Source of the DNA: Alcanivorax limicola
Lineage (GTDB): Bacteria > Pseudomonadota > Gammaproteobacteria > Pseudomonadales > Alcanivoracaceae
Direction: 5' to 3'
Length of the DNA: 64,000 nt
Assembly: GCF_019931215.1 (NCBI RefSeq)
Contig: NZ_JAIOUB010000003.1
Span: 496,001 to 560,000, forward strand
Shown: piece after piece, positions 38,451 through 46,878 of the stretch
Layout of the letters: each line of letters opens with the position of its first letter
Position numbering within the stretch: the first letter of the stretch is position 1
Translations under genes and position numbers: made by a program
The notes under the pieces: model-generated
Database searches by the model: none
What the model saw: the letters and a program-made list of their open reading frames with translations, nothing else
What the model was told of the DNA's origin: nothing

Positions 38451-39302
38451 TCAGGTCTCACATTTTCCACGAAGCGCCTTTACGGCCCGACTGACAGAAC
38501 TGCGGCTCACGCCGAAGTATTCCCCAATCGTCGCGAGCGTATAGTGACCATCAAGCCAGGCCCGCGCCATGGCATCCTTCCGGTCGTCATGGTGTGTCTC
38601 ATAGCAGCTCAACGGCTTGATGGGAGTGAGCTGTTGAGCGCGAGGAATCTCTGTCAGCGGATGTTCAGCGTCGAGTGCGGCATGCATGTGTTCAATGAAG
38701 GCGTCGGAACCGAGGTAAATCTGATTTTTGAGCTGTACCCAGGGCGCGGGCTGTTTTTTGCCGTCGCGTACGAACTGTTTGTAGCGCCGGGTAGCTTCGC
38801 CCAAACGGCTGCCGAAGTGCGCTAAAACCCAATCCCTGGTCAGGCAGGGATGCAGCGGTGCCAGGCCCGCCGTCGCCCGATAGCTGCTCCACCGCCATTC
38901 GCCAGCCTCCTGCACCATCCCTGCCCGTACCGGATTGAGCACAATGTATCGTGCCAGCTCCAGGAGGTAACTTTCTTTTTCCACGAGAATGGATTTGTAG
39001 CGCCCTTGAAAAAGATGCCCGGCACGCTGATGTCGGCGGTTGAAATATTGGGAGTAAATGCCATTGAGCTGACGCATGCCGGAGGACAGGGTGGCCGAGC
39101 CTGTTTCCACAAGCAGGTGGTAGTGATTATCCATCAGGCACCAGGCGTGACAGTGCCAGCGGCAACGTTTACAGACCTCGGTGAGTATATTCAGAAAGCG
39201 GTGTCTGTCTGCGGAGTCGTTGTATATGTCGGCCCGAGCATTGCCGCGCGCGGTGACATGATAGAGCGCCCCGGCGAACTCGATACGAAGTGGTCTGGCC
39301 AT
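38451..39302 (-). CDS. REP-associated tyrosine transposase (RAYT, Y1/HUH family)
   Basis: 283-aa single-strand transposase of the IS200/IS605-related RAYT group. It starts MARPLRIEFAGALYHVTARGN and has the HUH motif in MDNHYHLLVET (near residue 60), HLFQGRYKSILVEKESYLLELARYI with a candidate catalytic tyrosine, and a C-terminal helix-turn-helix (DGHYTLATIGEYFGVSRSSVSRAV). The last four residues KCET and the stop are encoded by the flanking palindromic repeat itself. RAYTs are single-copy domesticated transposases that spread REP sequences; this one appears intact. Confidence 0.9.
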   Translation of the reverse strand: MARPLRIEFAGALYHVTARGNARADIYNDSADRHRFLNILTEVCKRCRWHCHAWCLMDNHYHLLVETGSATLSSGMRQLNGIYSQYFNRRHQRAGHLFQGRYKSILVEKESYLLELARYIVLNPVRAGMVQEAGEWRWSSYRATAGLAPLHPCLTRDWVLAHFGSRLGEATRRYKQFVRDGKKQPAPWVQLKNQIYLGSDAFIEHMHAALDAEHPLTEIPRAQQLTPIKPLSCYETHHDDRKDAMARAWLDGHYTLATIGEYFGVSRSSVSRAVKALRGKCET

Positions 39303-39407
39303 CTGCTTCGGTACCCATGCTGATCAACCCGTTAGCAGTGTGCCATCAGTGCGGCGAGGTGTTTGTCAGCCAGAGATGGAAAGATAGGTAAGCGGAAGCT
39401 TACTTTT

Positions 39408-39438
39408 TGCCTGCCTGCCTGCCTGCCTGCCTGCCTGC
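39408..39438. repeat. (TGCC)7 tetranucleotide tract
   Basis: Seven perfect TGCC units plus TGC lie 106 nt upstream of the RAYT start, outside any assigned gene. Such tracts change length by slippage. Here this could alter spacing in the transposase promoter region. Confidence 0.9.
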
Positions 39439-39486
39439 AATGTGAAATGTGAGACCTGACCCCGTCCTCATAGCGCGTTGAAAACC

Positions 39487-39516
39487 TGACATGTCCCTTG
39501 TTCGAGGGACATGTCA
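39487..39516. other. 12-bp perfect hairpin upstream of the OmpA-like gene
   Basis: TGACATGTCCCT and AGGGACATGTCA pair perfectly around TGTTCG. It is just outside the RAYT element and about 70 nt before the OmpA-like gene. There is no U-tract on either side. It may be an operator or another small repetitive palindrome. Confidence 0.6.
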
Positions 39517-39586
39517 CCCCGAGCGTTACTGCGCATAATGACGCTGATCATAAAAAATGCATGATTCAGGCTTGGGGTGTTTGCTG

Positions 39587-40639
39587 ATGTTTCGCTTTTT
39601 CCTGACAGGTTGCCTGCTGGCAGCGATGCTGCCGGCACAGGCCGGGCAGGGGTTTTATCTGGGAGGTGCTCTGGGTTGGGCGATGACCGATATTGACAGT
39701 GCCACCGTGATGGAGCGCATGGCCGCCGCCGGTATTCCCGGCACTGCGCAGGTGGAGGATGAGGATCGCCTGGCAGGCAAGGTGCTGGCTGGATACGGCT
39801 GGCGTTATCTGTTGCTGGAAGGGGCCTATGTGCATCTGGATACCCCCGACAGTGATTTTCAGAACGTCGGCGCGATCAGCGTTGACGATCTGGGGGATGT
39901 GGCGCCAGCCTCGGGTAACGGCGCGGAAGTGGCGCTGCTGGCACGATACCCTTTTACCGATCACATGAGTCTATGGTTGCGCGGCGGTCTGTTTCACTGG
40001 GAATACAGCCTGCGTGCGCAGACGCGCAAGCGCTTTACCGGCACCGACCCGACTTGGGGCGCCGGGCTGGAATGGCGCAGCCCTGGCCCTTGGCGCATGC
40101 GGCTTGGCTGGGACCGCTATCAGGTCGGTCCGGATGACACCGATCTGATCAGCCTGGCGCTCGTGCGTTATGTCGGTCGTGGTCCGGCTGCAACAGATCA
40201 ACGGGTGGCCGAACCCTTGCCCGAACCAGCGCCTGTTGCTTCTCCCATGTCACCCCCGTCCGCTCCGGAGCCCGATACGGCGCCTGACACCCATGCTTTC
40301 CCGTTCACCATCGGTGTGCTGACCTTTCATTTTGGTGAGCGCGAGCCGACCACGACCGAACTGGACCAGATCGTCACCTATCTGGATCGTCATTCCGAGG
40401 CGAGGGTGATCGTGCGGGGCCATACCGACAATCAGGGACCGGAGGAATACAACGAGCAGCTTGCGCTGGGGCGGGCCAGAGCGGTAGCGGCGCTGCTGAT
40501 GGGGCAAGGCATCGCGGCGGAGCGCTTGCGGGTCAGCGGTGCAGGCAGTCGCGAGCCGCTGGCCGACAACGACACGCCGGAAGGCCGGGCATTGAACCGC
40601 CGGGTCGACATCACCTTGCCGGGAGGAGACGAGCAATGA
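39587..40639 (+). CDS. OmpA-family outer-membrane protein
   Basis: 350-aa protein with a signal peptide (about 1-20, ending AQA), an N-terminal eight-stranded-barrel-like region (QGFYLGGALGWAMTDI, then LAGYGWRYLLLEGAYVHL and others, to about 200), a Pro-rich linker (about 205-235) and a C-terminal OmpA peptidoglycan-binding domain with RGHTDNQGPEEYNEQLALGR. It should bridge outer membrane and cell wall. ATG 39587 is preferred; the ten preceding in-frame codons would push the signal peptide inward. Its stop overlaps the next gene by ATGA. Confidence 0.88.
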   Translation: MFRFFLTGCLLAAMLPAQAGQGFYLGGALGWAMTDIDSATVMERMAAAGIPGTAQVEDEDRLAGKVLAGYGWRYLLLEGAYVHLDTPDSDFQNVGAISVDDLGDVAPASGNGAEVALLARYPFTDHMSLWLRGGLFHWEYSLRAQTRKRFTGTDPTWGAGLEWRSPGPWRMRLGWDRYQVGPDDTDLISLALVRYVGRGPAATDQRVAEPLPEPAPVASPMSPPSAPEPDTAPDTHAFPFTIGVLTFHFGEREPTTTELDQIVTYLDRHSEARVIVRGHTDNQGPEEYNEQLALGRARAVAALLMGQGIAAERLRVSGAGSREPLADNDTPEGRALNRRVDITLPGGDEQ

Positions 40640-42300
40640 ATCGTAACGCACTCGGTACCACCACATCGCGCGTCTTCGGAGCCTTGCTTGCGTTGGCGTT
40701 GGCGTTGACGCTGGCGGGCTGCGGCGCAGAGTCTCGTGTGGGCATCTCCCCGGGAGACATGGCAGGGGAGCCGCCGGAGAATGTGCAGGCGCAGGCGGGC
40801 GACAGCAAGGTGGCCATCCGCTGGGATTCCGTCAGTGATGCCACCGGATACCACCTCTACTACGCCACAGAAAGCATTGATGACATCGATAACCACGGCA
40901 GCATTCCCGGTGCGGAACTGGTGCTGGATGTGACAAGCCCTTACACAGTGACCGGGTTGGAAAACGGTACGATCTACTATTTCCGAGTCACGGCGTTAAA
41001 CGGACAGGCCGAGAGCGCGGGCAGCGAACAGGTCACGGCGACACCGCAGCCGTTTATGCCGGTGGGGGGGCTGAATGATACCGGTGTTGTTACGTGTGCA
41101 CCCAGCTCCGGGGCGAGTCTTCCCTGCTATAGTGCGGCGGTTGCCAGTTACCCCGGGCAGGACGCGGTTCACGGCCGGGATGCCCAGGCGCGTGATGATC
41201 AGAACTTTCAGAAAATCGGTGCGGGCGCGGCGGGCTTCGACTTTACTCGCCTTTGCGGCAGCGGTGCGACCGCCGGTTTTGGCGAATGCCCGGAGAACCC
41301 GACGCCGGGTGATGGGCCTAACGACTGGGCCTGCACCCGCGACAACGTGACCGGGCTGATCTGGGAGGTCAAACTCGATGACGCCGGGCAGTTGCGTCAT
41401 GGCGGGCATACCTACACCTGGTACAACACCGACCCGGACACGAACGGCGGGGATGCTGGCAGGCTCGACGGCGGCACTTGCGCGGGCAGCGCCTGCGATA
41501 CTCAGGCTTATGTGGCCGCCATCAATGCGCTGAATGAGGGGAACGGCCTGTGCGGTGTGAGAGATTGGCGTCTGCCTGACCGGGTGGCATTGCAGTCTGT
41601 TGTTCATTACGGGCGCAGCAGCGGCCCGGCACTGGATACGGAATACTTTCCGAACATGATGGTGAACCAGTACTGGTCGGCAGCGACGCTGGCCTCCCGC
41701 TCTGATCTGGCGCGGGCCATCCTCAACTGGACAGGCGCCTACAACTCTCACAGCAAGGACGGTGCTGCTCATGGTGTGCGTCTGGTGGCGGGTGGGGAGC
41801 CATTGGTCGGTGGTGCGACAACCTGCGCTGGTACGGAGAATTCGCATATGCTGGCGAGCACGCCGACGGCGGATTTCGTTGACCATGGTGACGGTACGGT
41901 GACCCATACGCCCACCGGACTGATGTGGAAACGGTGCGTTGAAGGGCAAACCTGGAACAGTAGCAATAACACCTGCGGCGGTGGTGGAGGTTCCTTTAAC
42001 TGGCAGCAGGCTTTGCAACGGGCCCAGACGGTCAATGCATCCGATTCAGGTGCGGGTTTTGCGGGTCACAACGACTGGCGATTACCCAATGTGAAGGAGC
42101 TGCTTTCAATTACGGAACAGCGTTGTGCGGGCGGGGTGGTTAACGCAGTCGTCTTCCCCGGGCTTACCGGATCTGTCTGGACGTCCACGCCCTACAGCGC
42201 GAATGACAACAACGCGTGGAAGATTGACGTCGGGGCCAATGTGACCCGGAGCCTCATTGATGGCAATAACCGGACGTTGCTGGTGCGGGCGGCGCAGTAA
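40636..42300 (+). CDS. Lipoprotein with FnIII and two DUF1566 (Lcl-type) domains
   Basis: 554-aa lipoprotein: lipobox LAGC (Cys29), one fibronectin type III domain (about 48-135), then two DUF1566 repeats (about 220-380 and 405-554) with the marker stretches RDNVTGLIWEV, DWRLPDRVALQSV, PTGLMWKR and NDWRLPNVKELLSI. DUF1566 is the C-terminal domain of the Legionella collagen-like adhesin Lcl and is linked to binding sulfated polymers. Cysteine pairs suggest disulfides. It is translationally coupled to the OmpA-like gene, implying a shared surface role (inference). Confidence 0.8.
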   Translation: MNRNALGTTTSRVFGALLALALALTLAGCGAESRVGISPGDMAGEPPENVQAQAGDSKVAIRWDSVSDATGYHLYYATESIDDIDNHGSIPGAELVLDVTSPYTVTGLENGTIYYFRVTALNGQAESAGSEQVTATPQPFMPVGGLNDTGVVTCAPSSGASLPCYSAAVASYPGQDAVHGRDAQARDDQNFQKIGAGAAGFDFTRLCGSGATAGFGECPENPTPGDGPNDWACTRDNVTGLIWEVKLDDAGQLRHGGHTYTWYNTDPDTNGGDAGRLDGGTCAGSACDTQAYVAAINALNEGNGLCGVRDWRLPDRVALQSVVHYGRSSGPALDTEYFPNMMVNQYWSAATLASRSDLARAILNWTGAYNSHSKDGAAHGVRLVAGGEPLVGGATTCAGTENSHMLASTPTADFVDHGDGTVTHTPTGLMWKRCVEGQTWNSSNNTCGGGGGSFNWQQALQRAQTVNASDSGAGFAGHNDWRLPNVKELLSITEQRCAGGVVNAVVFPGLTGSVWTSTPYSANDNNAWKIDVGANVTRSLIDGNNRTLLVRAAQ

Positions 42301-42466
42301 GCGGCCCGGCCCGTGCTATCCCCGGGCCGGTTCCGGCGGCGTGCCGCAAAGTCTGTTTTTGATGTTCACGGGGTGTTAACAACGCCTCACCGTGCCATCC
42401 AAGGGTGTGTCAGAATCACGTCGGTTCATAATTGCAGACGCACTCGGGATGGGGAAGATGATGGGA

Positions 42467-43840
42467 ATGACGCTTCGCAATGGAGTCATGCTCGGGATAG
42501 TGGGCGCCGCACTGGCCCTGGGGGCTTGCCAGCAGCGGCTGGTCGGTGGCGCAGACAGCGCGGCAGATCGCCTGAACCCCGGGGAAACCCGGCGTGGCGA
42601 GTTGACCTCGCGCAGTCACTACAACGTCAACGACGGCAGCCGCTTCCAGCGTTTTGCCGTGCCGTTGGAGGCGGGGCAGGTTGCGCGCTTCGAGGTGACG
42701 GGGGCGTTGCAGGGCAGCCTCTCGCTACAGGGGCCGGACGGTGAGTTTCTGGCGGCGAGCCAGGTGGGGGCTGACCCGGTTGCTCTCAGTCATCGTGCCG
42801 ACGAGACGGGCCTTTACCTGTTGGGCGTCAGTGGCCAGGACCACCGCAGCTACGGGCCTTTTCGTGTCAGCAGTCGCTTGCTGACGGTCGCACAGGGTGG
42901 GCCGCTTGAGGCGGGCGACGAGCGTGCCGGCTGGCTTGATGGCGCGGTAGATACCTACTCCCTGGCCGTGACAGAACCCGGCCTTTACCAGATCACCATG
43001 CGCTCCGAGGCACTGGATGCTTATCTGACCCTGCGTGGCACGACGGACGACGGTGAACCGTTACACCAGGAAGACGATGACAGCGCCGGTGGGCTGGATG
43101 CGCGACTGACCGCCTATCTGGCGCCGGGGCGCTACGAGATCGATGCGGGCTGGACCCAGCAGCATAGCCGGGGCCTGTACACCCTGGCCGTGACGACACT
43201 GCCGGTGCCTGAAGGCGTCTCGCTGCGACAGAGCGGCCCGCTGCGGCCGGGCGAGACCGTCGAGGGCTGGATGGCCGGGGCCGCGCTGACCTACACCCTG
43301 GTGGTGGATGCACTGTCCCGGGTGCAGATCGACATGACCTCGCCGCTGCTGGACCCCTATCTGGAACTGGCCGGCAACGGCGTGGCGCACGCCGACGACG
43401 ATGGTGGCGAGGACCTCAATGCCCGGATTGATGCGCTGCTGGCTCCCGGCACCTATCAGGTGATGGCCAGCGACATCAGCGGCCAGGAAGGCCTGTTCGA
43501 ACTCAGTGCCACGGTGGCACCGTTTGTGCTGGCCGAGGCGGTGAACGGTCTGCCGTCGCTCCGCCCGGGTGTCGACAGCAGCCATCGCCTGATCGCTGAC
43601 GCCGATCACTATCGCCTGATCGTCCCCGAGCCGGGCCGCTATATTGTGGAAATGCGGTCGCAGGAACTGGATGCTTTTCTGGAGCTGTACGGGGACGCTG
43701 GTGCCTGGCATGACGATGATGGCGGCACCGGTACCGATGCACGCCTCAACGTCGACCTGCCTGCGGGTGAGTACCTGCTGATTGCCCGAGCCTTCAGCCC
43801 CGAGCAGGGCGCCTACCAGTTACAGGTGCGCAGGCAGTAG
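42467..43840 (+). CDS. Lipoprotein with repeated PPC-like beta domains
   Basis: 457-aa lipoprotein (lipobox ALGAC, Cys21) made of four about 105-residue modules resembling the bacterial pre-peptidase C-terminal (PPC) domain. Modules two to four each have a Y-L-V/ITMRS/DPYLEL core and an acidic loop: EDDDSAGGLDARL, DDDGGEDLNARI, DDDGGTGTDARL. The acidic loops look like calcium-binding turns. No protease is attached, which is unusual for PPC domains. ATG 42467 has GGGGAAG nine bases upstream; ATGs at 42449, 42458 and 42461 are alternatives. The 166-nt gap before it holds a GC-rich hairpin (about 42302-42329). Confidence 0.7.
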   Translation: MTLRNGVMLGIVGAALALGACQQRLVGGADSAADRLNPGETRRGELTSRSHYNVNDGSRFQRFAVPLEAGQVARFEVTGALQGSLSLQGPDGEFLAASQVGADPVALSHRADETGLYLLGVSGQDHRSYGPFRVSSRLLTVAQGGPLEAGDERAGWLDGAVDTYSLAVTEPGLYQITMRSEALDAYLTLRGTTDDGEPLHQEDDDSAGGLDARLTAYLAPGRYEIDAGWTQQHSRGLYTLAVTTLPVPEGVSLRQSGPLRPGETVEGWMAGAALTYTLVVDALSRVQIDMTSPLLDPYLELAGNGVAHADDDGGEDLNARIDALLAPGTYQVMASDISGQEGLFELSATVAPFVLAEAVNGLPSLRPGVDSSHRLIADADHYRLIVPEPGRYIVEMRSQELDAFLELYGDAGAWHDDDGGTGTDARLNVDLPAGEYLLIARAFSPEQGAYQLQVRRQ

Positions 43841-43857
43841 CCTTTTATCGATGTGAT

Positions 43858-45078
43858 TTACGGTTCCCGGATGGCGCACAGCGGGGCGCGATACCAGGGC
43901 ATTCTGTCGTCGCCTGTGTGGAAGACGCCAGCGCTCCAGCGTGTGCCGTCGTCGCTCGGGTAGCTCTGCTCCAGGCGCAATGAGGCACTGTATGCGCCGT
44001 GGCCCCGGTGTGCGCCCGCCAGCACGACCGAGTTCTCGTCGTAGAGTATCGAGTTGCAAGCGGATGTGTCGTGATCGTAGGCGCCCCCGTCAATGAGCGG
44101 GCCACCGCTGCCCCCTCTCCTGTAGCCCAGCGGTTGCAGGGCACAGAACCCGTGCAACGTGACAGTGCGCGTCACGGCGCTGTCGTTGGCCAGTCGGAAG
44201 GACCATCGACCATTCCGGGTGAAGGCAGGCTCCGAACCGTTAATCCTGACGTTCGGGCTGGTGGATCCGGTGTCGTGGGAAACACCTGCACCCAGCATGA
44301 CGCGCCCGCTGCTCTCTGCGCAATCGAGGTTTTCCGAGCGCGTTTCGCCCGCTGCCAGAGTGATCTCACGGCTCAGGGTTTCGAGATCGTCCGGTGGCTC
44401 AATGCAAATGGCATAGGCCCTGATCTCTCGGTCACTGCCACTGTCATTGAGCGCCTTGATCGCCCAGACATTATGGATATTACCGCCACCGAGATCGACC
44501 TGAGTCGGCCATGACTCCTGAACATGCAAGCCAGGCCGTGTGTCGCTGTCCACGTTCATGACGCGCAGGCCGCCGCTGACCGGAATGCGCTGCGCACCGC
44601 AGGACGCGCCCAGCATGTCGTAATCCCCTGCGGGCAAGGTGCTGTCGTTCGTTTCAATCGAGTAGCCGGAAAGTGGTGGGGCCGGTAGCGCGGTGACCTC
44701 GTCACTGGGCTCGCTTTCCCGGCCCTCGGCGACGGCTGTCACCACAAACACGACATTCTGGTGATTCTCGAGCTCGGTAACGGTGTGCGGGCTGGTGACC
44801 GAGGGCTGCCAACCGGCGTCGCCGGCACCAGGGTTCTCCATATCAAGGCCTGTCGCGGCGGGAGCCCAGTAAAGGTTATAGCTGTCGGCGTCGTCCACCG
44901 GATCCCATTCAACGGTGACCTCGGCATTGCCCGGGGTGGCGGAAAGGCCCTCAGGGGCGTCCACGGAGATGTGGTGGTCGGACGACGATGAACCGCCGCC
45001 ACAGGCCGCAAGCAGGGCAGTTGCAGCAAGGCTGGCGGCGAGCGTTCCGGCCGGCAGGGCGAGGTGTCTGCGTGACAT
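43858..45078 (-). CDS. FnIII-domain lipoprotein of unknown function
   Basis: 406-aa lipoprotein: lipobox LLAAC (Cys26) then GGGSSSS, one FnIII domain (about 36-130) very like that of the DUF1566 lipoprotein (VTSPHTVTELEN versus VTSPYTVTGLEN), and a C-terminal region of about 270 residues that I do not recognise, rich in Gly, Asn and Cys with a beta-sandwich-like pattern. ATG 45078 follows GGAGAG; the frame is open 21 codons further. It is convergent with the PPC lipoprotein gene with 17 nt between stops. The 178 nt upstream show no clear feature. Confidence 0.65.
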   Translation of the reverse strand: MSRRHLALPAGTLAASLAATALLAACGGGSSSSDHHISVDAPEGLSATPGNAEVTVEWDPVDDADSYNLYWAPAATGLDMENPGAGDAGWQPSVTSPHTVTELENHQNVVFVVTAVAEGRESEPSDEVTALPAPPLSGYSIETNDSTLPAGDYDMLGASCGAQRIPVSGGLRVMNVDSDTRPGLHVQESWPTQVDLGGGNIHNVWAIKALNDSGSDREIRAYAICIEPPDDLETLSREITLAAGETRSENLDCAESSGRVMLGAGVSHDTGSTSPNVRINGSEPAFTRNGRWSFRLANDSAVTRTVTLHGFCALQPLGYRRGGSGGPLIDGGAYDHDTSACNSILYDENSVVLAGAHRGHGAYSASLRLEQSYPSDDGTRWSAGVFHTGDDRMPWYRAPLCAIREP

Positions 45079-45256
45079 AGGGTCTCTCCATAGCAATCGT
45101 CCGGACATGTTATGGGGGGGAGCGGGGGATTGGTACCACACAAACGAGGTAACACGCGAGGGCCCGGTGCCACAGGCGGCCGCAGTGATGGTCAGTTGCT
45201 GGCCGGTATCGCACTGGACCTCGAGCGCGGCGATGGCCGCGCCTGAGCGCGCAGCT

Positions 45257-46666
45257 TCAGCGAATCATCTTCCTGATCAGATTCACCTTGTCCTTGTAAG
45301 GTGCATAACGAAACTTGATGTCGAACAGCGTGGTGGCCTTGAGAATACCGCGCTGGTGCGAGAAGACATCGAACGAATTCTTGCCGTGATAGGCGCCCAT
45401 GCCGCTTTCCCCCACACCGCCAAACGGCAGGTTCGGGTTGGCCACGTGCATCACGGTATTGTTGATGCAGCCGCCGCCAAACTGCGTGCTGTCGAGCACT
45501 TGCCGTTCCACCTGTTCGCTGGCCGTGAACAGGTACAGGGCCAGCGGATGCTCTGGCAGTTTTTTCAGATTGCCTACCAGCTCCTCGATAGAACGGTAGG
45601 TGAGCAGCGGCAGCACCGGCCCGAAGATTTCCTCCTGCATGATCAGATCATCCATCGTCACATCCTTGAGCAAGGTCGGCGCGATGTATTTCTGTGCGCG
45701 GTCGGTCTGGCCACCGGCGAGCACCTTGCCGGTGTCGATCAGGCCCGCCACACGATCAAAATGACGTTCATTGATCATGCGCCCCAGATCCGGGCTCTGG
45801 CTCGGATCGTCGCCATAGAATTCTTTCAGGGTGGCGACCAGGGTCTGCTCGAACGCTTCCTTGATGTCTTCGTGTACATGGACATGATCCGGCGCCACGC
45901 AGGTCTGCCCGACATTGAGCATCTTGCCGGCCAGGATACGGCGGGCCGCCACTTTCAGGTTGGCATCCTTGTGCACGATGGTGGGGCTCTTGCCGCCCAG
46001 TTCCAGCGTGACTTTGGTCAGATGTTTCGCGGCAGCGGCCATGACAATGCGGCCCACGCGGGGGCTGCCGGTAAAGAAGATATGATCGAAACGCTGTTCC
46101 AGCAGCACGTTGGTCACTTCAGTGCTGCCCTTGAAGACGCACACATACTCCTCGCTGAAACACCGCTTGATGATCTTCTCGACCACATCGGCCACGGTAG
46201 GGTTCAGCGATGACGGTTTCAGCACGGCGGTATTGCCGGCGGCGATGCTGCCGATCAGTGGCTGGATCAGCAGCAGGAACGGGTAGTTGTAAGGCCCGAG
46301 CAGAAAGGTCACGCCCTGCGGTGTCGATTCAATTCGGCTGCGGCCGGGTTGCGCCCACATGGACGTGCTGACACGGCGCGGCTTCATCCAGCCTTTCAGG
46401 TGTTTGAGCGTGTGCTTGAGATCTTCGATGGCTGTGCTGATCTCGATATAGGCTTCGAATGGCGGGCGGCCGATGTCGGCTTTCAGAGCGTCCTGTATGT
46501 CACTCTGGTATTCAACGATGGCGTCTTTCAACGTGCGCAGTTGTTGCATTCGAAAGGCCAGGCTTCGCGTGGCGCCGGATTCAAAGTAACGCCGTTGCCG
46601 GGCAACAGCCTCTGCGGCCCAGTCTTCTGTCTGGCTTGAGATATGGCTCTCCGGTAATGCGCCCAC
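45257..46666 (-). CDS. Aldehyde dehydrogenase (fatty aldehyde/ALDH3 type)
   Basis: 469-aa NAD(P)-dependent aldehyde dehydrogenase. The motifs are GPYNYPFLLLIQPLIGSIAAGN for cofactor binding, the glutamate in LELGGKSP (about 221), the catalytic cysteine in GQTCVAPDH (about 256) and EEIFGPVLPLL. The C-terminal tail after the catalytic domain is hydrophobic and basic, as in membrane-associated ALDH3 enzymes. It would oxidise fatty aldehydes made from alkanes. GTG 46666 has a perfect AGGAGG six bases upstream, better than the ATG 25 codons earlier. Confidence 0.88.
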   Translation of the reverse strand: MGALPESHISSQTEDWAAEAVARQRRYFESGATRSLAFRMQQLRTLKDAIVEYQSDIQDALKADIGRPPFEAYIEISTAIEDLKHTLKHLKGWMKPRRVSTSMWAQPGRSRIESTPQGVTFLLGPYNYPFLLLIQPLIGSIAAGNTAVLKPSSLNPTVADVVEKIIKRCFSEEYVCVFKGSTEVTNVLLEQRFDHIFFTGSPRVGRIVMAAAAKHLTKVTLELGGKSPTIVHKDANLKVAARRILAGKMLNVGQTCVAPDHVHVHEDIKEAFEQTLVATLKEFYGDDPSQSPDLGRMINERHFDRVAGLIDTGKVLAGGQTDRAQKYIAPTLLKDVTMDDLIMQEEIFGPVLPLLTYRSIEELVGNLKKLPEHPLALYLFTASEQVERQVLDSTQFGGGCINNTVMHVANPNLPFGGVGESGMGAYHGKNSFDVFSHQRGILKATTLFDIKFRYAPYKDKVNLIRKMIR

Positions 46667-46878
46667 GCTTGGCCTCCTGATGGTGTATGTGTATGCAGCA
46701 GCGGAAGTGACCCACGAGTGTTCCATGGGGAGCGGGCGCACTCTAGCGGTGGGGGGGAGCCTGATTGACCGAAAGCATCAGCCGGAGGCACAGAAAGTGA
46801 CGGTTCGCGCCGTAACTATACAAAAAGTTATCAGGCGTCTAGACGGTTTGATAAAAAAGACACGCCTCAGAACGCAGT

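Larger units (their letters stand above)
38448..39463. mobile_element. RAYT element bounded by inverted palindromic repeats
   Basis: The REP-associated transposase gene is enclosed by GGGTCAGGTCTCACATTTT (from 38448) and its reverse form GAAATGTGAGACCTGACCCC (39444-39463), giving a unit of about 1 kb with inverted ends. The same ends occur at 36843-36944 and in tandem at 33392-33506. Inside are the transposase and a (TGCC)7 tract. No target-site duplication is evident by eye. Confidence 0.8.

Noticed and set aside
39408-39438. CRISPR or tRNA-like repeat
   Set aside because: The repeat is a simple tetranucleotide without spacers or a cloverleaf. No CRISPR array or cas gene was seen anywhere in the window.
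45079-45256. Gene remnant between the FnIII lipoprotein and aldehyde dehydrogenase genes
   Set aside because: Short open stretches exist on both strands but lack start signals and recognisable protein features.
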